Shown here: positions 34,993-43,534 of the stretch, piece after piece
Layout of the letters: every line of letters begins with the position of its first letter
Numbering within the stretch: the first letter of the stretch is position 1
Source of the DNA: Spiribacter halobius
GTDB lineage: Bacteria > Pseudomonadota > Gammaproteobacteria > Nitrococcales > Nitrococcaceae
Assembly: GCF_020883455.1 (NCBI RefSeq)
Contig: NZ_CP086615.1
Location: 2,604,001 to 2,668,000 of the forward strand
Direction of reading: 5' to 3'
Length of the DNA: 64,000 nt
Made by a program: the position numbers and the translations under genes
The notes under the pieces: generated by a model
The model's database searches: none
Seen by the model: only the letters and a program-made list of their open reading frames with translations
Told to the model about the DNA's origin: nothing

Positions 34993-37593
34993 ATGGTCGA
35001 CCCGCACGGTTCCAGGCCGCCGGACCCCGAGGCGGCCCGGCTGGATGCACTCGCACGCTTCGGGCTGATGGACTCCGTCCCCGACGGCACGGCGGATCGC
35101 GTGGTCGCGCTGGCGGCGAGCATCGCCGGCACGCCCATGGCGCTGGTGTCGCTGGTGGACGCGGAGCGGCAGTGGTTCAAGGCGGCCCATGGCGTATCCA
35201 TCCGCGAAACACCCCGGCGCCATTCATTCTGCGCGCATGCCCTCGACGGGCAGGATCTGCTCGAGATCCCGGACGCCCTCGAGGACGATCGGTTCCGCGA
35301 CAACCCGCTGGTAACCGGCGACCCCCATGTTCGCTTCTACGCGGGCGCGCCACTGATGACGCGGGAGAGCCATGTCCTCGGCACCCTGTGCGTGCTGGAC
35401 CACACCCCGCGGCGACTCACTCAGGGCCAGCGCGCCGCGCTGCGGCTGCTCGCCGAGCTGGTCATGGAGCATTTCGAGTATGCGGTGGTAGCGGATGATG
35501 TCGCGCGCGAGCACCGCCGTCTGGAGGAGATCGTCACCGGCACCAACGCGGCGACCTGGGAGTGGCACGTGCCGAGCGGCGAGCTGCGCATCAACCGTCG
35601 CTGGGCCACGATGCTCGGCGAGGAACCGGAGGCACTGGCGGAGCCGTCCATCGATACCTGGCGGGCGCGCGTGCACCCGGAGGATCTGCCCGCGGCCGAG
35701 GCCGCCCTCTCGCGCCACTTCGCGGGGACCACGGATTTCTTCGACTGCCGGTTGCGCATGTGTCATCGCAACGGCGGCTGGGTATGGGTGCATACCCGCG
35801 GGCGGCTCTGGAGCCGGCGCGCCGACGACAACGCACCCGTGTGGATGTCCGGAACGCATCTGGACGTCACCGCCGAAAAGGAAGCGGAAGAGGCATTGCG
35901 GCTCTACGCCAGCGTCTTCCTCGCGAGCCCCGACGGCATCATGATCACGACCCCGGACCATCGCATCCTGGACGTGAACCCGGCCTACACCCGCGCCACG
36001 GGGTACGAGCGCGACGAGGTCATCGGCACCGAGTCCGAGCTCTGGACCGACCCGGACAATGCCCCGATCGTCCGCGCCCTTGCGCGCGATGGCCAGTGGC
36101 GAGGCGAGCGCTGGGCCCGCCGGCGTTCGGGAGCGATCTACCCGGAGCAGCTCGCCATCAACCGCGTCGCAGACGAGCGCGGCGCCCTCTCACACTACAT
36201 CGCCGTGTTCTCGGACATCAGCCATCTCAAGGAGTACGAGCGCCGAATCCGCCATCTCGGGCTGTACGATGCCCTCACCGAGCTGCCCAACCGGCACCTG
36301 TTCGCCTCCTCGCTGCGGGAGGCCATGGTCCAGGCGCGCCAGCGAGGCCAGGGCCTCGGCGTGGCGATACTCGATATCGATCATCTGCAGCAGTTCAACT
36401 CAACGCAGGGCAAGGCGGCCGGCGATGCCGTGCTCCGAGAGATGGCCACGAACCTGGAGCAGGCGCTCGGGCCTGGCGATCTCCTGGCGCGGGTGGGCGG
36501 CGACGAGTTCGCGGTGATGCTGGGCGGCGTGGCGGATCATGGCGCCCTGGTGGCGCGCCTGGACGTGCTGCACCGGGCCATCGGTGCACCGCTGGACGCG
36601 GCCGGCGGTACGGCGCGGTTCACCGCCAGTGCCGGGGCCACGCTGTTCCCGCTGGACGAGGGTGACGCCGAGCAGCTGCTGCGGCATGCCAGCCAGGCCA
36701 TGTATCGGGCAAAGCAGTCGGGGCGCGACTGCACCATCGTCTTCGATACGGATTCCGCCCGGGAGGTGGAGCTGCGTCAGCGCGGGCTGTGGCGCCTGCG
36801 CGAAGCGCTGGCGGCGGACGAGTTCACGCTGCACTACCAGCCCCGGGTGGACCTGGTCAGCGGCGAGGTGCTCGGCGTCGAGGCACTGCTGCGCTGGCAG
36901 CACCCGGACCAGGGGCTGCAGGCGCCCGGCGAGTTTCTGCCGCTGCTGGAAGGGGCGCCGCTGGAGCATGCTGTCGGCGCCTGGGTGCTGCGCACGGCCA
37001 TCGCCGAAGGCGCCCGACACGGCCTGCCGGTGAGCGTGAATGTCTCGGCGCGACAGCTGCTTGCGCCGGATTTCTCGACGGATCTGGTAGCTCTGCTCGG
37101 CACCCAGCCGGGATTTCCGGCAACGGCCCTGGAGCTGGAGATTCTCGAGGCCGAGGCGGTGTATGACTGGCAGGCGGCGCAGCCGGTGTTCGCGGAGCTC
37201 CGGGCGCATGGCGTGCGCTTCGCGCTGGATGATTTCGGCACCGGCTACTCGTCGCTGGTGCATCTGCGCCACATGCCGGTGGAGGTGCTGAAGATCGACG
37301 TCGGCTTCGTGCGACGCATGCTCGAGAGCAGCGAAGATGCCGCCATCGTCGAGAGCGTGGTACGGCTGGCGCGCAGCTTCGAGCTGGAAACGGTGGCCGA
37401 GGGTGTTGAGACGCCTACGCACGGCGAGCGCCTCGTCGCCCTGGGTTGCCGGGTTGGCCAGGGATTCGGCATCGCCCGCCCCATGCCGAGCGAGGAGCTC
37501 GGCCCCTGGCTGGAAGGCCGGCCCCTGCGACGAATGCCTGCACCCGCGCCGCCCGCGCGCGACGATGACCGCAGCCGCCCCGAGCAACCGTGA
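34993..37593 (+). CDS. GAF-PAS-PAS-GGDEF-EAL cyclic-di-GMP enzyme
   Basis: 866 aa from the ATG at 34993 (GGAG site upstream; earlier codons look non-coding). Domains in order: GAF (about 25-165), PAS with PAC (180-295), second PAS (305-415), GGDEF (420-585) and EAL (598-850). The GGDEF signature is intact (502-506), but the usual Lys and Asn-Asp in the Mg/GTP motif are altered to DIDHLQQFNS, so cyclase activity is doubtful. The EAL domain is complete by eye: EALLRW (630-635), NVSARQL, LEILEAE, DDFGTGYSSL, KID and AEGVET, so phosphodiesterase activity is likely. No membrane segment: a soluble sensor reading a small ligand or redox cue. It may lower c-di-GMP, relevant to the biofilm/motility switch. 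Confidence 0.92.
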   Translation: MVDPHGSRPPDPEAARLDALARFGLMDSVPDGTADRVVALAASIAGTPMALVSLVDAERQWFKAAHGVSIRETPRRHSFCAHALDGQDLLEIPDALEDDRFRDNPLVTGDPHVRFYAGAPLMTRESHVLGTLCVLDHTPRRLTQGQRAALRLLAELVMEHFEYAVVADDVAREHRRLEEIVTGTNAATWEWHVPSGELRINRRWATMLGEEPEALAEPSIDTWRARVHPEDLPAAEAALSRHFAGTTDFFDCRLRMCHRNGGWVWVHTRGRLWSRRADDNAPVWMSGTHLDVTAEKEAEEALRLYASVFLASPDGIMITTPDHRILDVNPAYTRATGYERDEVIGTESELWTDPDNAPIVRALARDGQWRGERWARRRSGAIYPEQLAINRVADERGALSHYIAVFSDISHLKEYERRIRHLGLYDALTELPNRHLFASSLREAMVQARQRGQGLGVAILDIDHLQQFNSTQGKAAGDAVLREMATNLEQALGPGDLLARVGGDEFAVMLGGVADHGALVARLDVLHRAIGAPLDAAGGTARFTASAGATLFPLDEGDAEQLLRHASQAMYRAKQSGRDCTIVFDTDSAREVELRQRGLWRLREALAADEFTLHYQPRVDLVSGEVLGVEALLRWQHPDQGLQAPGEFLPLLEGAPLEHAVGAWVLRTAIAEGARHGLPVSVNVSARQLLAPDFSTDLVALLGTQPGFPATALELEILEAEAVYDWQAAQPVFAELRAHGVRFALDDFGTGYSSLVHLRHMPVEVLKIDVGFVRRMLESSEDAAIVESVVRLARSFELETVAEGVETPTHGERLVALGCRVGQGFGIARPMPSEELGPWLEGRPLRRMPAPAPPARDDDRSRPEQP

Positions 37594-37613
37594 CGAAGAC
37601 ACGGATACGTATC

Positions 37614-38135
37614 ATGGCGAACAACCCCGACCCCTGGGTAAGCCGATTCCTGCCGCTGATTCCGCCAGGCGGCCGGATCCTCGACCTCGCCTGCGGCAGT
37701 GGTCGTCACGGGCGGGCCGGTCTCGCCGCCGGGCACCCGGTGACGCTGGTGGATCGAAGCCTCGAAGCGGTGGATGATCTGGCCGACCGCGCCGAGCTGA
37801 TCGCCGCGGACCTGGAGGCACAGCCCTGGCCCCTGGGCGAGCGCCGCTTTGCAGCCGTGATCGTCGTGAACTACTTATGGCGCCCGCTGCTGCCGGCGAT
37901 CCGGGCGGCCGTCGCCCCGCACGGACTGCTCATCTACAGCACCTTCGGGCGCGGCCAGGAGCGGCTCGGCCGGCCCCGCAATCCCGATTTCCTGCTCCGG
38001 CCGGGCGAGCTGCTCGCCGAAGTGGCCGTGGGCTTTCGCGTCCTCGGCTACGAGCTCCTCGGGCCCGAGGCCGGTGGCGACAGCATTCGCCAGTCGATCT
38101 GCGCCCGGCGCCTGCCGGCGGACGTGGCCACGTGA
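37614..38135 (+). CDS. Small class I SAM methyltransferase (TehB-like)
   Basis: 173 aa from the ATG at 37614; a GTG at 37590 overlapping the previous gene is possible. Motif I is ILDLACGSGRHGRAGLAAGH, followed by VTLVDRSLEAV, the DLEAQPWPL loop and FAAVIVVNYLWRPLLP. This pattern belongs to the short TehB/tellurite-resistance-like methyltransferases of proteobacteria. The C-terminus ends with SICARRLP. It is likely co-transcribed with the c-di-GMP enzyme (20-nt gap), but that gives no functional link. Confidence 0.8.
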   Translation: MANNPDPWVSRFLPLIPPGGRILDLACGSGRHGRAGLAAGHPVTLVDRSLEAVDDLADRAELIAADLEAQPWPLGERRFAAVIVVNYLWRPLLPAIRAAVAPHGLLIYSTFGRGQERLGRPRNPDFLLRPGELLAEVAVGFRVLGYELLGPEAGGDSIRQSICARRLPADVAT

Positions 38136-38162
38136 CCGGTGGTGGCCGGCTCCGGCCGCGCT

Positions 38163-38190
38163 TTGCCCTGGCGGGTCCGTAGGCCATAAT
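38163..38190 (+). promoter_or_regulatory. Candidate sigma-70 promoter for the TraB-family gene
   Basis: TTGCCC (38163-38168), 16-nt spacer, CATAAT (38185-38190): 4 of 6 and 5 of 6 matches. The start codon at 38223 with its GGAG site lies 32 nt further on. Confidence 0.45.
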
Positions 38191-38222
38191 CGGGCGCCTT
38201 TTGCCACGGTAAAGCGGAGCCC

Positions 38223-39416
38223 ATGAGCGAGGCCACTCCGGAGCAGCTGATCCGCCGCGTCGCCGTCGGCGAGACCACCTTCACCCTGCTCGGCACCGCC
38301 CACGTCTCCAGCGCGAGCGTCGCCGACGTCGAGCGCGAGGTGGGCTCGGGGCGCTACGACGCCGTGGCCGTCGAGCTCTGCGACAGCCGGTACCGCACCC
38401 TCACCCAGCCGGACAGTCTGGAGCGCATGGATCTCTTCCAGATACTGCGTGAAGGCAAGGCCGGGATGGTCGCGGCTAGCCTCGCCCTCGGCGCCTACCA
38501 GCAGCGCCTCGCCGAGCAGTTCGGCATCCGCCCGGGCGCGGAGATGGAGGCGGCGGCACGGGGGGCGCGCCAGTCCGGCTATCCGGTGTGGCTGATCGAC
38601 CGCGAGATCGGCACCACGCTGAAGCGCGTGTACCGTCGGGTGCCGTGGTGGCAGCGCGCCGCGCTGCTCTCGGGGCTGCTCGCGAGCACGCTGTCCCGCG
38701 AGCGCATCGAGGCGGAGGACATCGAGCGACTCAAGCAGGGCGACATGCTCGAGTCCACCTTCGCCGAGTTCGCCGAGCGCTCGGCGGTGCTCTACGACAG
38801 CCTCATCGCGGAGCGGGACCGCTACATGGCGGCGCGCCTGCTCGAGGAGGCGCGCTCCGGGGCCCGGGAGGTGCTCGCCGTGGTCGGCGCCGGTCATCTG
38901 GCCGGGATCGCCGCGGCGCTGGAACAGGGCATCGAGGACCCGGTCGGCGTCCAGCGGGAGCTCGACCGCGTGCCGCCCGGGGCGCGCTGGCCGCGCGTCA
39001 TCCCCTGGGTCGTGGTGGCGGTAATCCTCGGGGGCTTCGCCATCGGCTTCAGCCGCAGCACGGAGCTCGGCCTGCAGCTGGTGCTCGACTGGGTGCTGAT
39101 CAACGGCGGGCTGTGCGCCCTCGGCGCCCTGCTCGCGGCGGCCCATCCACTGACGGTAATTACCTCGTTCCTCGCCGCCCCGCTGACCTCACTCAACCCC
39201 ACCATCGGCGCGGGCTTCGTCGCCGCCGGCGCCGAGCTGGCGCTGCGTCGCCCTCAGGTCCGCGACTTCCGCCGCCTGCGCACCGACGTCACCCGCGCCC
39301 GCGGCTGGTGGCACAACCGTGTCTCGCGCACCCTGCTGGTGTTCCTGTTCACCACCATCGGCTCGGCGGCGGGGACGTACCTGGCGGGATTCAGGATTCT
39401 GGGGCAGCTTGTTTGA
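38223..39416 (+). CDS. TraB/PrgY family membrane protein
   Basis: 397 aa. The N-terminal 250 residues form the TraB domain: LLGTAHVSSASV, VAVELCDSRYRTL, WLIDREIGTTLKRVY and VVGAGHLAGI, with the conserved Gly-x-x-His and Glu thought to be metal-dependent peptidase residues in the TIKI/TraB group. Three or four hydrophobic helices follow (about 262-285, 290-315, 318-345, 375-395). Related proteins in Enterococcus limit pheromone activity; in gammaproteobacteria the role is unknown. A GGAG site precedes the ATG. Confidence 0.88.
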   Translation: MSEATPEQLIRRVAVGETTFTLLGTAHVSSASVADVEREVGSGRYDAVAVELCDSRYRTLTQPDSLERMDLFQILREGKAGMVAASLALGAYQQRLAEQFGIRPGAEMEAAARGARQSGYPVWLIDREIGTTLKRVYRRVPWWQRAALLSGLLASTLSRERIEAEDIERLKQGDMLESTFAEFAERSAVLYDSLIAERDRYMAARLLEEARSGAREVLAVVGAGHLAGIAAALEQGIEDPVGVQRELDRVPPGARWPRVIPWVVVAVILGGFAIGFSRSTELGLQLVLDWVLINGGLCALGALLAAAHPLTVITSFLAAPLTSLNPTIGAGFVAAGAELALRRPQVRDFRRLRTDVTRARGWWHNRVSRTLLVFLFTTIGSAAGTYLAGFRILGQLV

Positions 39417-39420
39417 GTGA

Positions 39421-39559
39421 GTTCAAAGATCAAGGTTCAAGGTTCAAAGTAAAGAACGCCCCTCGCCAATCTAGCCCGCACGGCATCACTCCGGCGGCAT
39501 CCGCAGGCACCCTGGTGTGCGGTGGGAGCCCTTTGAACCTTGAACTTTGAACCTTGAAC
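39421..39559. repeat. Inverted repeat of GTTCAAR heptamers, intergenic
   Basis: Left arm 39421-39449 and right arm 39531-39559 are inverted copies matching at 26 of 29 positions. Each arm is made of GTTCAAG/GTTCAAA units with a 7-nt period. A further TTTGAAC unit occurs at 39570-39577. The 81-nt loop is ordinary GC-rich sequence. The element fills the gap between the TraB gene and the aminotransferase gene and could act as a transcription terminator or a mobile miniature repeat. Confidence 0.75.
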
Positions 39560-39626
39560 TCGCACGGGCCTTTGAACTCGCGCGCCACTTCGATCAGGCT
39601 TTGAATTCCTGAACCGACCGCGCGCG

Positions 39627-40784
39627 ATGCCCATGCCTCACCCCGAGATCCCCCTCGACCCCGACCTCATCTACCTCAACCACGCCGGCGTCGGGCCGTG
39701 GACACGGGCGGCCGGGGAGGCAGTGCGGCGGTTTGCGGAGGTCAACGTTGCCCGCGGGGCCGCCGAGTATCCCGAGTGGCTGGCCGTGGAGCGCCGGCTG
39801 CGGGAGCGGCTGGCACGGCTGATCGGGGCCGGTTCGGCGGATGACATCGCCCTGGTCAAGAATACCTCCGAGGGGCTGTCGCTGGTGGCGCAGGGGCTGG
39901 ACTGGCGGCCGGGGGACAACGTGGTCATCAACGATCAGGAATTCCCCTCCAACCGCATGCCCTGGGAGGCGCTCGCGGCGAGCCACGGTGTCGAGGTGCG
40001 GGAGGTGCGGCTGGACGCCGCGCAGTCCCCCGAGGACGCCCTGATCGCCGCCATGGACGCGCGGACCCGGGTGCTGCCGGTGAGCGCCGTGCAGTACGCG
40101 ACCGGGCTGCGGCTCGACCTGGAGCGTCTCGGTCAGGCCTGCGCGGACCGTGGCGCCCTCTTCTGCGTCGATGCGATCCAGCATCTGGGCGCCCTGCCCT
40201 TCGACGCCGCCGCCGTGGGCGCGGACTTCGTCGTCGCCGACGGCCACAAGTGGATGCTGGGTCCGGAGGGGCTGGGGGTGCTCTACGTGCATCCGGACCG
40301 GCGCGAGCAGCTGCGGCTGCTGCAGCATGGCTGGCACATGGCAGAGGCCGCCGGCGACTACGACCGGCGCGACTGGACGCCCGCGAGCACGGCGCGCCGG
40401 TTCGAGCCCGGCAGCCCCAACCTGCTCGCCGCACACGCCCTGGAGGCGAGCCTCGGCGTGCTCGAGGGCCAGGGCATGGCGGCCGTGGGCGCGGCGGTGC
40501 AGGAGAACGTCGAGCACCTGCTCGCCCGGCTGGACGCCGAGCCCGCGCTCTCGGCGATCACGCCCAGCGCCCGGGAGCGACGCGCCGGCATCGTCACCTT
40601 CCGCGTCGCCGGCGCCGACGGGCCCGCGCTCTGGCGGGCCCTGCGCGCGGAAGGCGTGATCGCGGCGAGCCGCAAGGGCGGGATACGGTTCTCACCGCAC
40701 TTTCACAACTCGCCCCAGGATATTGATCGGGCAGTGGATAGGGTGCTGGCGCTCAAAGACCGTCCGGCCGCGGCGCGCGGCTGA
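39627..40784 (+). CDS. PLP-dependent class V aminotransferase (cysteine desulfurase-like)
   Basis: 385 aa. Class V fold marks: IYLNHAGVGPW at the N-terminus, VKNTSEGLSLVAQGL for the cofactor phosphate, VSAVQYATGLRLDLERL, CVDAIQHLG with the Asp that contacts the pyridine ring, and the PLP lysine in DGHKWMLGPEG. FEPGSPNLLAAHALEASL follows. The typical catalytic Cys loop of IscS/SufS is not evident, so a selenocysteine-lyase or isopenicillin-epimerase-type activity is as likely as desulfuration. Its 3' end overlaps the convergent tatD gene by 32 bp. No ribosome site is clear; an ATG 2 codons later is possible. Confidence 0.85.
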   Translation: MPMPHPEIPLDPDLIYLNHAGVGPWTRAAGEAVRRFAEVNVARGAAEYPEWLAVERRLRERLARLIGAGSADDIALVKNTSEGLSLVAQGLDWRPGDNVVINDQEFPSNRMPWEALAASHGVEVREVRLDAAQSPEDALIAAMDARTRVLPVSAVQYATGLRLDLERLGQACADRGALFCVDAIQHLGALPFDAAAVGADFVVADGHKWMLGPEGLGVLYVHPDRREQLRLLQHGWHMAEAAGDYDRRDWTPASTARRFEPGSPNLLAAHALEASLGVLEGQGMAAVGAAVQENVEHLLARLDAEPALSAITPSARERRAGIVTFRVAGADGPALWRALRAEGVIAASRKGGIRFSPHFHNSPQDIDRAVDRVLALKDRPAAARG

Positions 40785-41532
40785 AGCAGTCGAAGAAATT
40801 CCCGGCGGTCTGCCAGGCGACGGCCTCCGCATCCCGGCCCTGGATCTCCGCCAGGCACTCCGCGACTCGCCCGACCCACGCCGGGCGGTTCTCCTGCCCG
40901 CGGTGCGGCACGGGGGCGAGATAGGGGCAGTCCGTCTCGATCAGCAGCCGGTCCGGCGGCAGTCGGCGCGCAGTCTCGCGCAGGGCGTCGGCATTGCGGA
41001 AAGTCAGGATCCCGGAGAGCGAGAGATGGAATCCGAGGTCGAGCAGCGCCCGCGCGGTGGCGTAGTCCTCCACGAAACAGTGGATGACGCCGCCGACGTC
41101 CCCTGCCGCCGTCTCCCGCAATATGGCCACCGTGTCCTCCGGCGCGCCACGGCTGTGCACGATGATGGGCCGGCCGCAGAGGCGCGCCGCCTCGACGTGA
41201 CGCCGAAAGCGGTCCCGCTGCCAGCCGAGCTCGCCCCGGTCGGTGACGTAGTCGAGCCCGGTCTCGCCGACGGCGATCACCCGCGGGTGCTCGGCCAGCG
41301 CGGCGATACGCTCCGGCGCCGGATCCTCGCCGCGGCCACTCGGATGCACGCCCACGGAGGTGAACACCCGCGGGTGCCGCTCGGCGAAGGCCACCAGATC
41401 GTCCCGGTGCTCGACGTCGACGGCGACGTTCAGGAAGTACGACACGCCGGCGTTCACGGCGGCCTCGAGGGCGGCCTCCGGGCCGGGGGTGTCCTCCAGC
41501 AGGTGAAAGTGACAGTGCGAGTCGACCAGCAC
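40753..41532 (-). CDS. tatD: TatD-family metal-dependent deoxyribonuclease (YcfH-like)
   Basis: 259 aa TIM-barrel hydrolase. Metal ligands are visible: DSHCHFH near residue 4, the Glu in GETGLDY, HS in IIVHSRGA, HCF and the final Asp in IETDCPYLAPVPHRG. Homologues act on DNA ends or D-aminoacyl groups. It ends the holB-pilZ-tatD run, 2 nt after pilZ, in the same order as E. coli (ycfH after holB). Slightly Pro/Ala-rich C-terminus; otherwise normal. Confidence 0.93.
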   Translation of the reverse strand: MLVDSHCHFHLLEDTPGPEAALEAAVNAGVSYFLNVAVDVEHRDDLVAFAERHPRVFTSVGVHPSGRGEDPAPERIAALAEHPRVIAVGETGLDYVTDRGELGWQRDRFRRHVEAARLCGRPIIVHSRGAPEDTVAILRETAAGDVGGVIHCFVEDYATARALLDLGFHLSLSGILTFRNADALRETARRLPPDRLLIETDCPYLAPVPHRGQENRPAWVGRVAECLAEIQGRDAEAVAWQTAGNFFDCFSRAPRPDGL

Positions 41533-41534
41533 GG

Positions 41535-41894
41535 CTACATGGTGTGGGTGGGGCGTTCCGACTCCAGGGCGCCAGCGAGGTAGGTCTCGATGCGGTTGCG
41601 GGCGGTGCCGCCGTCCTTGTCCGTGAACTGCAGGCCGATGCCTGCCGTGCGGTTGCCCTGGGCGCCGCGCGGGGTGATCCAGATCACCTTGCCCACCACC
41701 GGGATCTTCTCCGCCTCGTCCATCAGCTGCAGGAGGATGAACACCTCGTCGCCGAGCTCGTAGTGGTTGGTGGTGGGCACGAACAGACCGCCGTTGCGGA
41801 CGTAGTTGATATACGCCGCATACAGGGCGTTCTTGTCCTTGATGGCCAGGGAGAGGATCCCCTGGCGCCCGCCTTTGCGGCCGGTTTGAGCCAT
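41535..41894 (-). CDS. pilZ: Type IV pilus biogenesis protein PilZ
   Basis: 119 aa close to Pseudomonas PilZ: QGILSLAIKDKNALYAAYI, NGGLFVPT, YELGDEVFILLQLMDE and WITPRGAQGNRTAGIGLQF. It lacks the RxxxR motif of c-di-GMP-binding PilZ domains, as the founding PilZ does, so it likely acts by protein contacts (with FimX/PilB in relatives). It is needed for pilus assembly and twitching. Position between holB and tatD matches Pseudomonas. Its 4-nt gap to holB shows co-transcription. No other pilus gene is in the window. Confidence 0.93.
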   Translation of the reverse strand: MAQTGRKGGRQGILSLAIKDKNALYAAYINYVRNGGLFVPTTNHYELGDEVFILLQLMDEAEKIPVVGKVIWITPRGAQGNRTAGIGLQFTDKDGGTARNRIETYLAGALESERPTHTM

Positions 41895-41898
41895 CCCG

Positions 41899-42912
41899 TC
41901 ATCCCCCGCGCAGTGACCGGGCCTCCCCGGCCGGCCCGCGAGCGGCGGGCGACCAGGCGAGGAACAGGCCTTCGAGCGCCATCAGCGCGTTGAGCGGCTG
42001 GCTGGCAGCCCGGGCGAGTTCCAGTGCCCCGTCCAGGCGCTCGAAAAGCTCGCTCCAGTCTAGGGACTGCGCCAGCGCCTGCAAGGCCGGCGACGCGGAA
42101 CTGCGGTCCGCTTCACGTCCCAGCGCCCGCAGGCGCGCGCTGCGCGCCAGCACGCGCTGCATGAGCGCGGCCGTCTCCGCCGGCCCCACCGCCTCCCATT
42201 CCGCCGCCGTGGCCACGGCGCTGCGCCGATCGCACTGAAGCTCCGCCAGCGCCCGCGCCAGGGCCTCCAGCCGCTCGCCGCCGCCTGCCTCCGCCAGGCG
42301 CACGGCGGCCAGCGGGGCGCCGCCGGTCTCGGCCAGCAGCGGAACGGCCTCCGGGTGCTCGCGCGCCAGCCACGCTTCGGCCACCGCCGGTGTCGGCAGC
42401 CCGAGACGCAGGAGCTGGCAGCGGCTGCGCACCGTCGGCGGCAACCGCGCCGGGCGATGCGAGACCAGGAGCAGCACCACGCCCGGCGGCGGCTCCTCGA
42501 GGAGCTTCAGCAGGCTGTTGGCCGCCCCGTGGGTCATCGCCTCGGCCGGCTCGATCAGTGCCACCCGCCAGCCGCCATACTGGCTGGAGAGCCGCAGGAA
42601 CTCTCCAAGCCCGCGGATCGCCTCGATGCGCAGGGCGCCGCTGCCCTCGGCCTCCGGCAGCACCAGGCGGCAGTCCGGGTGGGCCCCACCGCCACGCAGT
42701 CGGCAACCGTGGCAGGCGCCACAGGCCTGGTCTCCCGTGGGGGCGGTGCACAGCAGCCGCGCCAGCATCGCCCGCGCCAGTTGACCCTTGCCAGTGCCGG
42801 CCGGCCCCGCCAGCAGCAGGGCATGGGCGAGCCGGTCCTGCGCCAGGGCCCGCGTGAAGCGTTGCCAGGCCGCCTCCTGCCAGGGCAGCGGAGCCGGGGC
42901 CTCAGCCGTCAT
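41899..42912 (-). CDS. holB: DNA polymerase III delta-prime subunit HolB
   Basis: 337 aa clamp-loader subunit. Walker A-like GPAGTGKG near residue 37, the four-cysteine zinc region CTAPTGDQACGACHGC at about 55-70, NSLLKLLEEPP and the SRC motif (RSRCQLLRLG) are all present. The C-terminal half is Ala/Leu/Glu-rich helical collar. It overlaps the end of tmk by 11 nt. Forms the gamma/tau complex that loads the beta clamp; essential. Confidence 0.95.
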   Translation of the reverse strand: MTAEAPAPLPWQEAAWQRFTRALAQDRLAHALLLAGPAGTGKGQLARAMLARLLCTAPTGDQACGACHGCRLRGGGAHPDCRLVLPEAEGSGALRIEAIRGLGEFLRLSSQYGGWRVALIEPAEAMTHGAANSLLKLLEEPPPGVVLLLVSHRPARLPPTVRSRCQLLRLGLPTPAVAEAWLAREHPEAVPLLAETGGAPLAAVRLAEAGGGERLEALARALAELQCDRRSAVATAAEWEAVGPAETAALMQRVLARSARLRALGREADRSSASPALQALAQSLDWSELFERLDGALELARAASQPLNALMALEGLFLAWSPAARGPAGEARSLRGG

Positions 42913-43534
42913 TGCCGAAGACCTCGCTCAGCACGGCCTCGATGTGCCGTTGCACCACCTCCGGCTCGGCGCTGGCGTCGATGCGCCGCATCCTCGCCGG
43001 CTCGGCGGTGCAGCGTTCGAGATACGCCGCCCGTGCCCGTTCGAAGAACGCCTCGCGCTCGATCTCGAAGCGGTCCGGCTCACTGCGCCCGGCCGCGCGT
43101 GCGCGGCCGGTGGCAACCGGCACGTCCAGGAACAGCGTGAGATGCGGGCGCAGCGTACCCTGTGTCCAGTCCTCGAGAACCCGCACCGCTTCGCTGCCGA
43201 GCCCGCGACCGCCGCCCTGGTAGGCATAGGTGGCGTCGGTGAAGCGGTCGCAGAGCACCCACTCGCCCGCCGCCAGTGCCGGGCGGATCACCTGCTCCAG
43301 GTGCTCGGCGCGGGCGGCGAACACCAGCAGCGTCTCGGCGCGAGCGCTCATGCCCTCCTGTCGATGGCCGAGCAGCAGCTCCCGAATGGCCTCCCCAAGC
43401 GGCGTGCCGCCGGGCTCACGGGTCTGCCGCACGGGCGCGCCGCGCGCCTCGATCCAGGCCCGGATTCCCGCCAGCGCGGTGGTCTTGCCGGCCCCTTCCA
43501 GCCCTTCCACGGTGATGAAGCGCCCCCGGCTCAT
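42902..43534 (-). CDS. tmk: Thymidylate kinase
   Basis: 210 aa; dTMP to dTDP. P-loop GLEGAGKTT at residues 10-18, the DR motif in LCDRFTDATYAYQG and the LID region RARAAGRSEPDRFE. Length is typical. It overlaps mltG by 4 nt upstream and holB by 11 nt downstream, giving the standard mltG-tmk-holB order. Essential for DNA precursor supply. Confidence 0.96.
   Translation of the reverse strand: MSRGRFITVEGLEGAGKTTALAGIRAWIEARGAPVRQTREPGGTPLGEAIRELLLGHRQEGMSARAETLLVFAARAEHLEQVIRPALAAGEWVLCDRFTDATYAYQGGGRGLGSEAVRVLEDWTQGTLRPHLTLFLDVPVATGRARAAGRSEPDRFEIEREAFFERARAAYLERCTAEPARMRRIDASAEPEVVQRHIEAVLSEVFGNDG

Noticed and set aside
39437-39634. 65-codon minus-strand frame across the GTTCAAR element
   Set aside because: Its sequence is mostly the translated repeat; such frames appear wherever these units occur.
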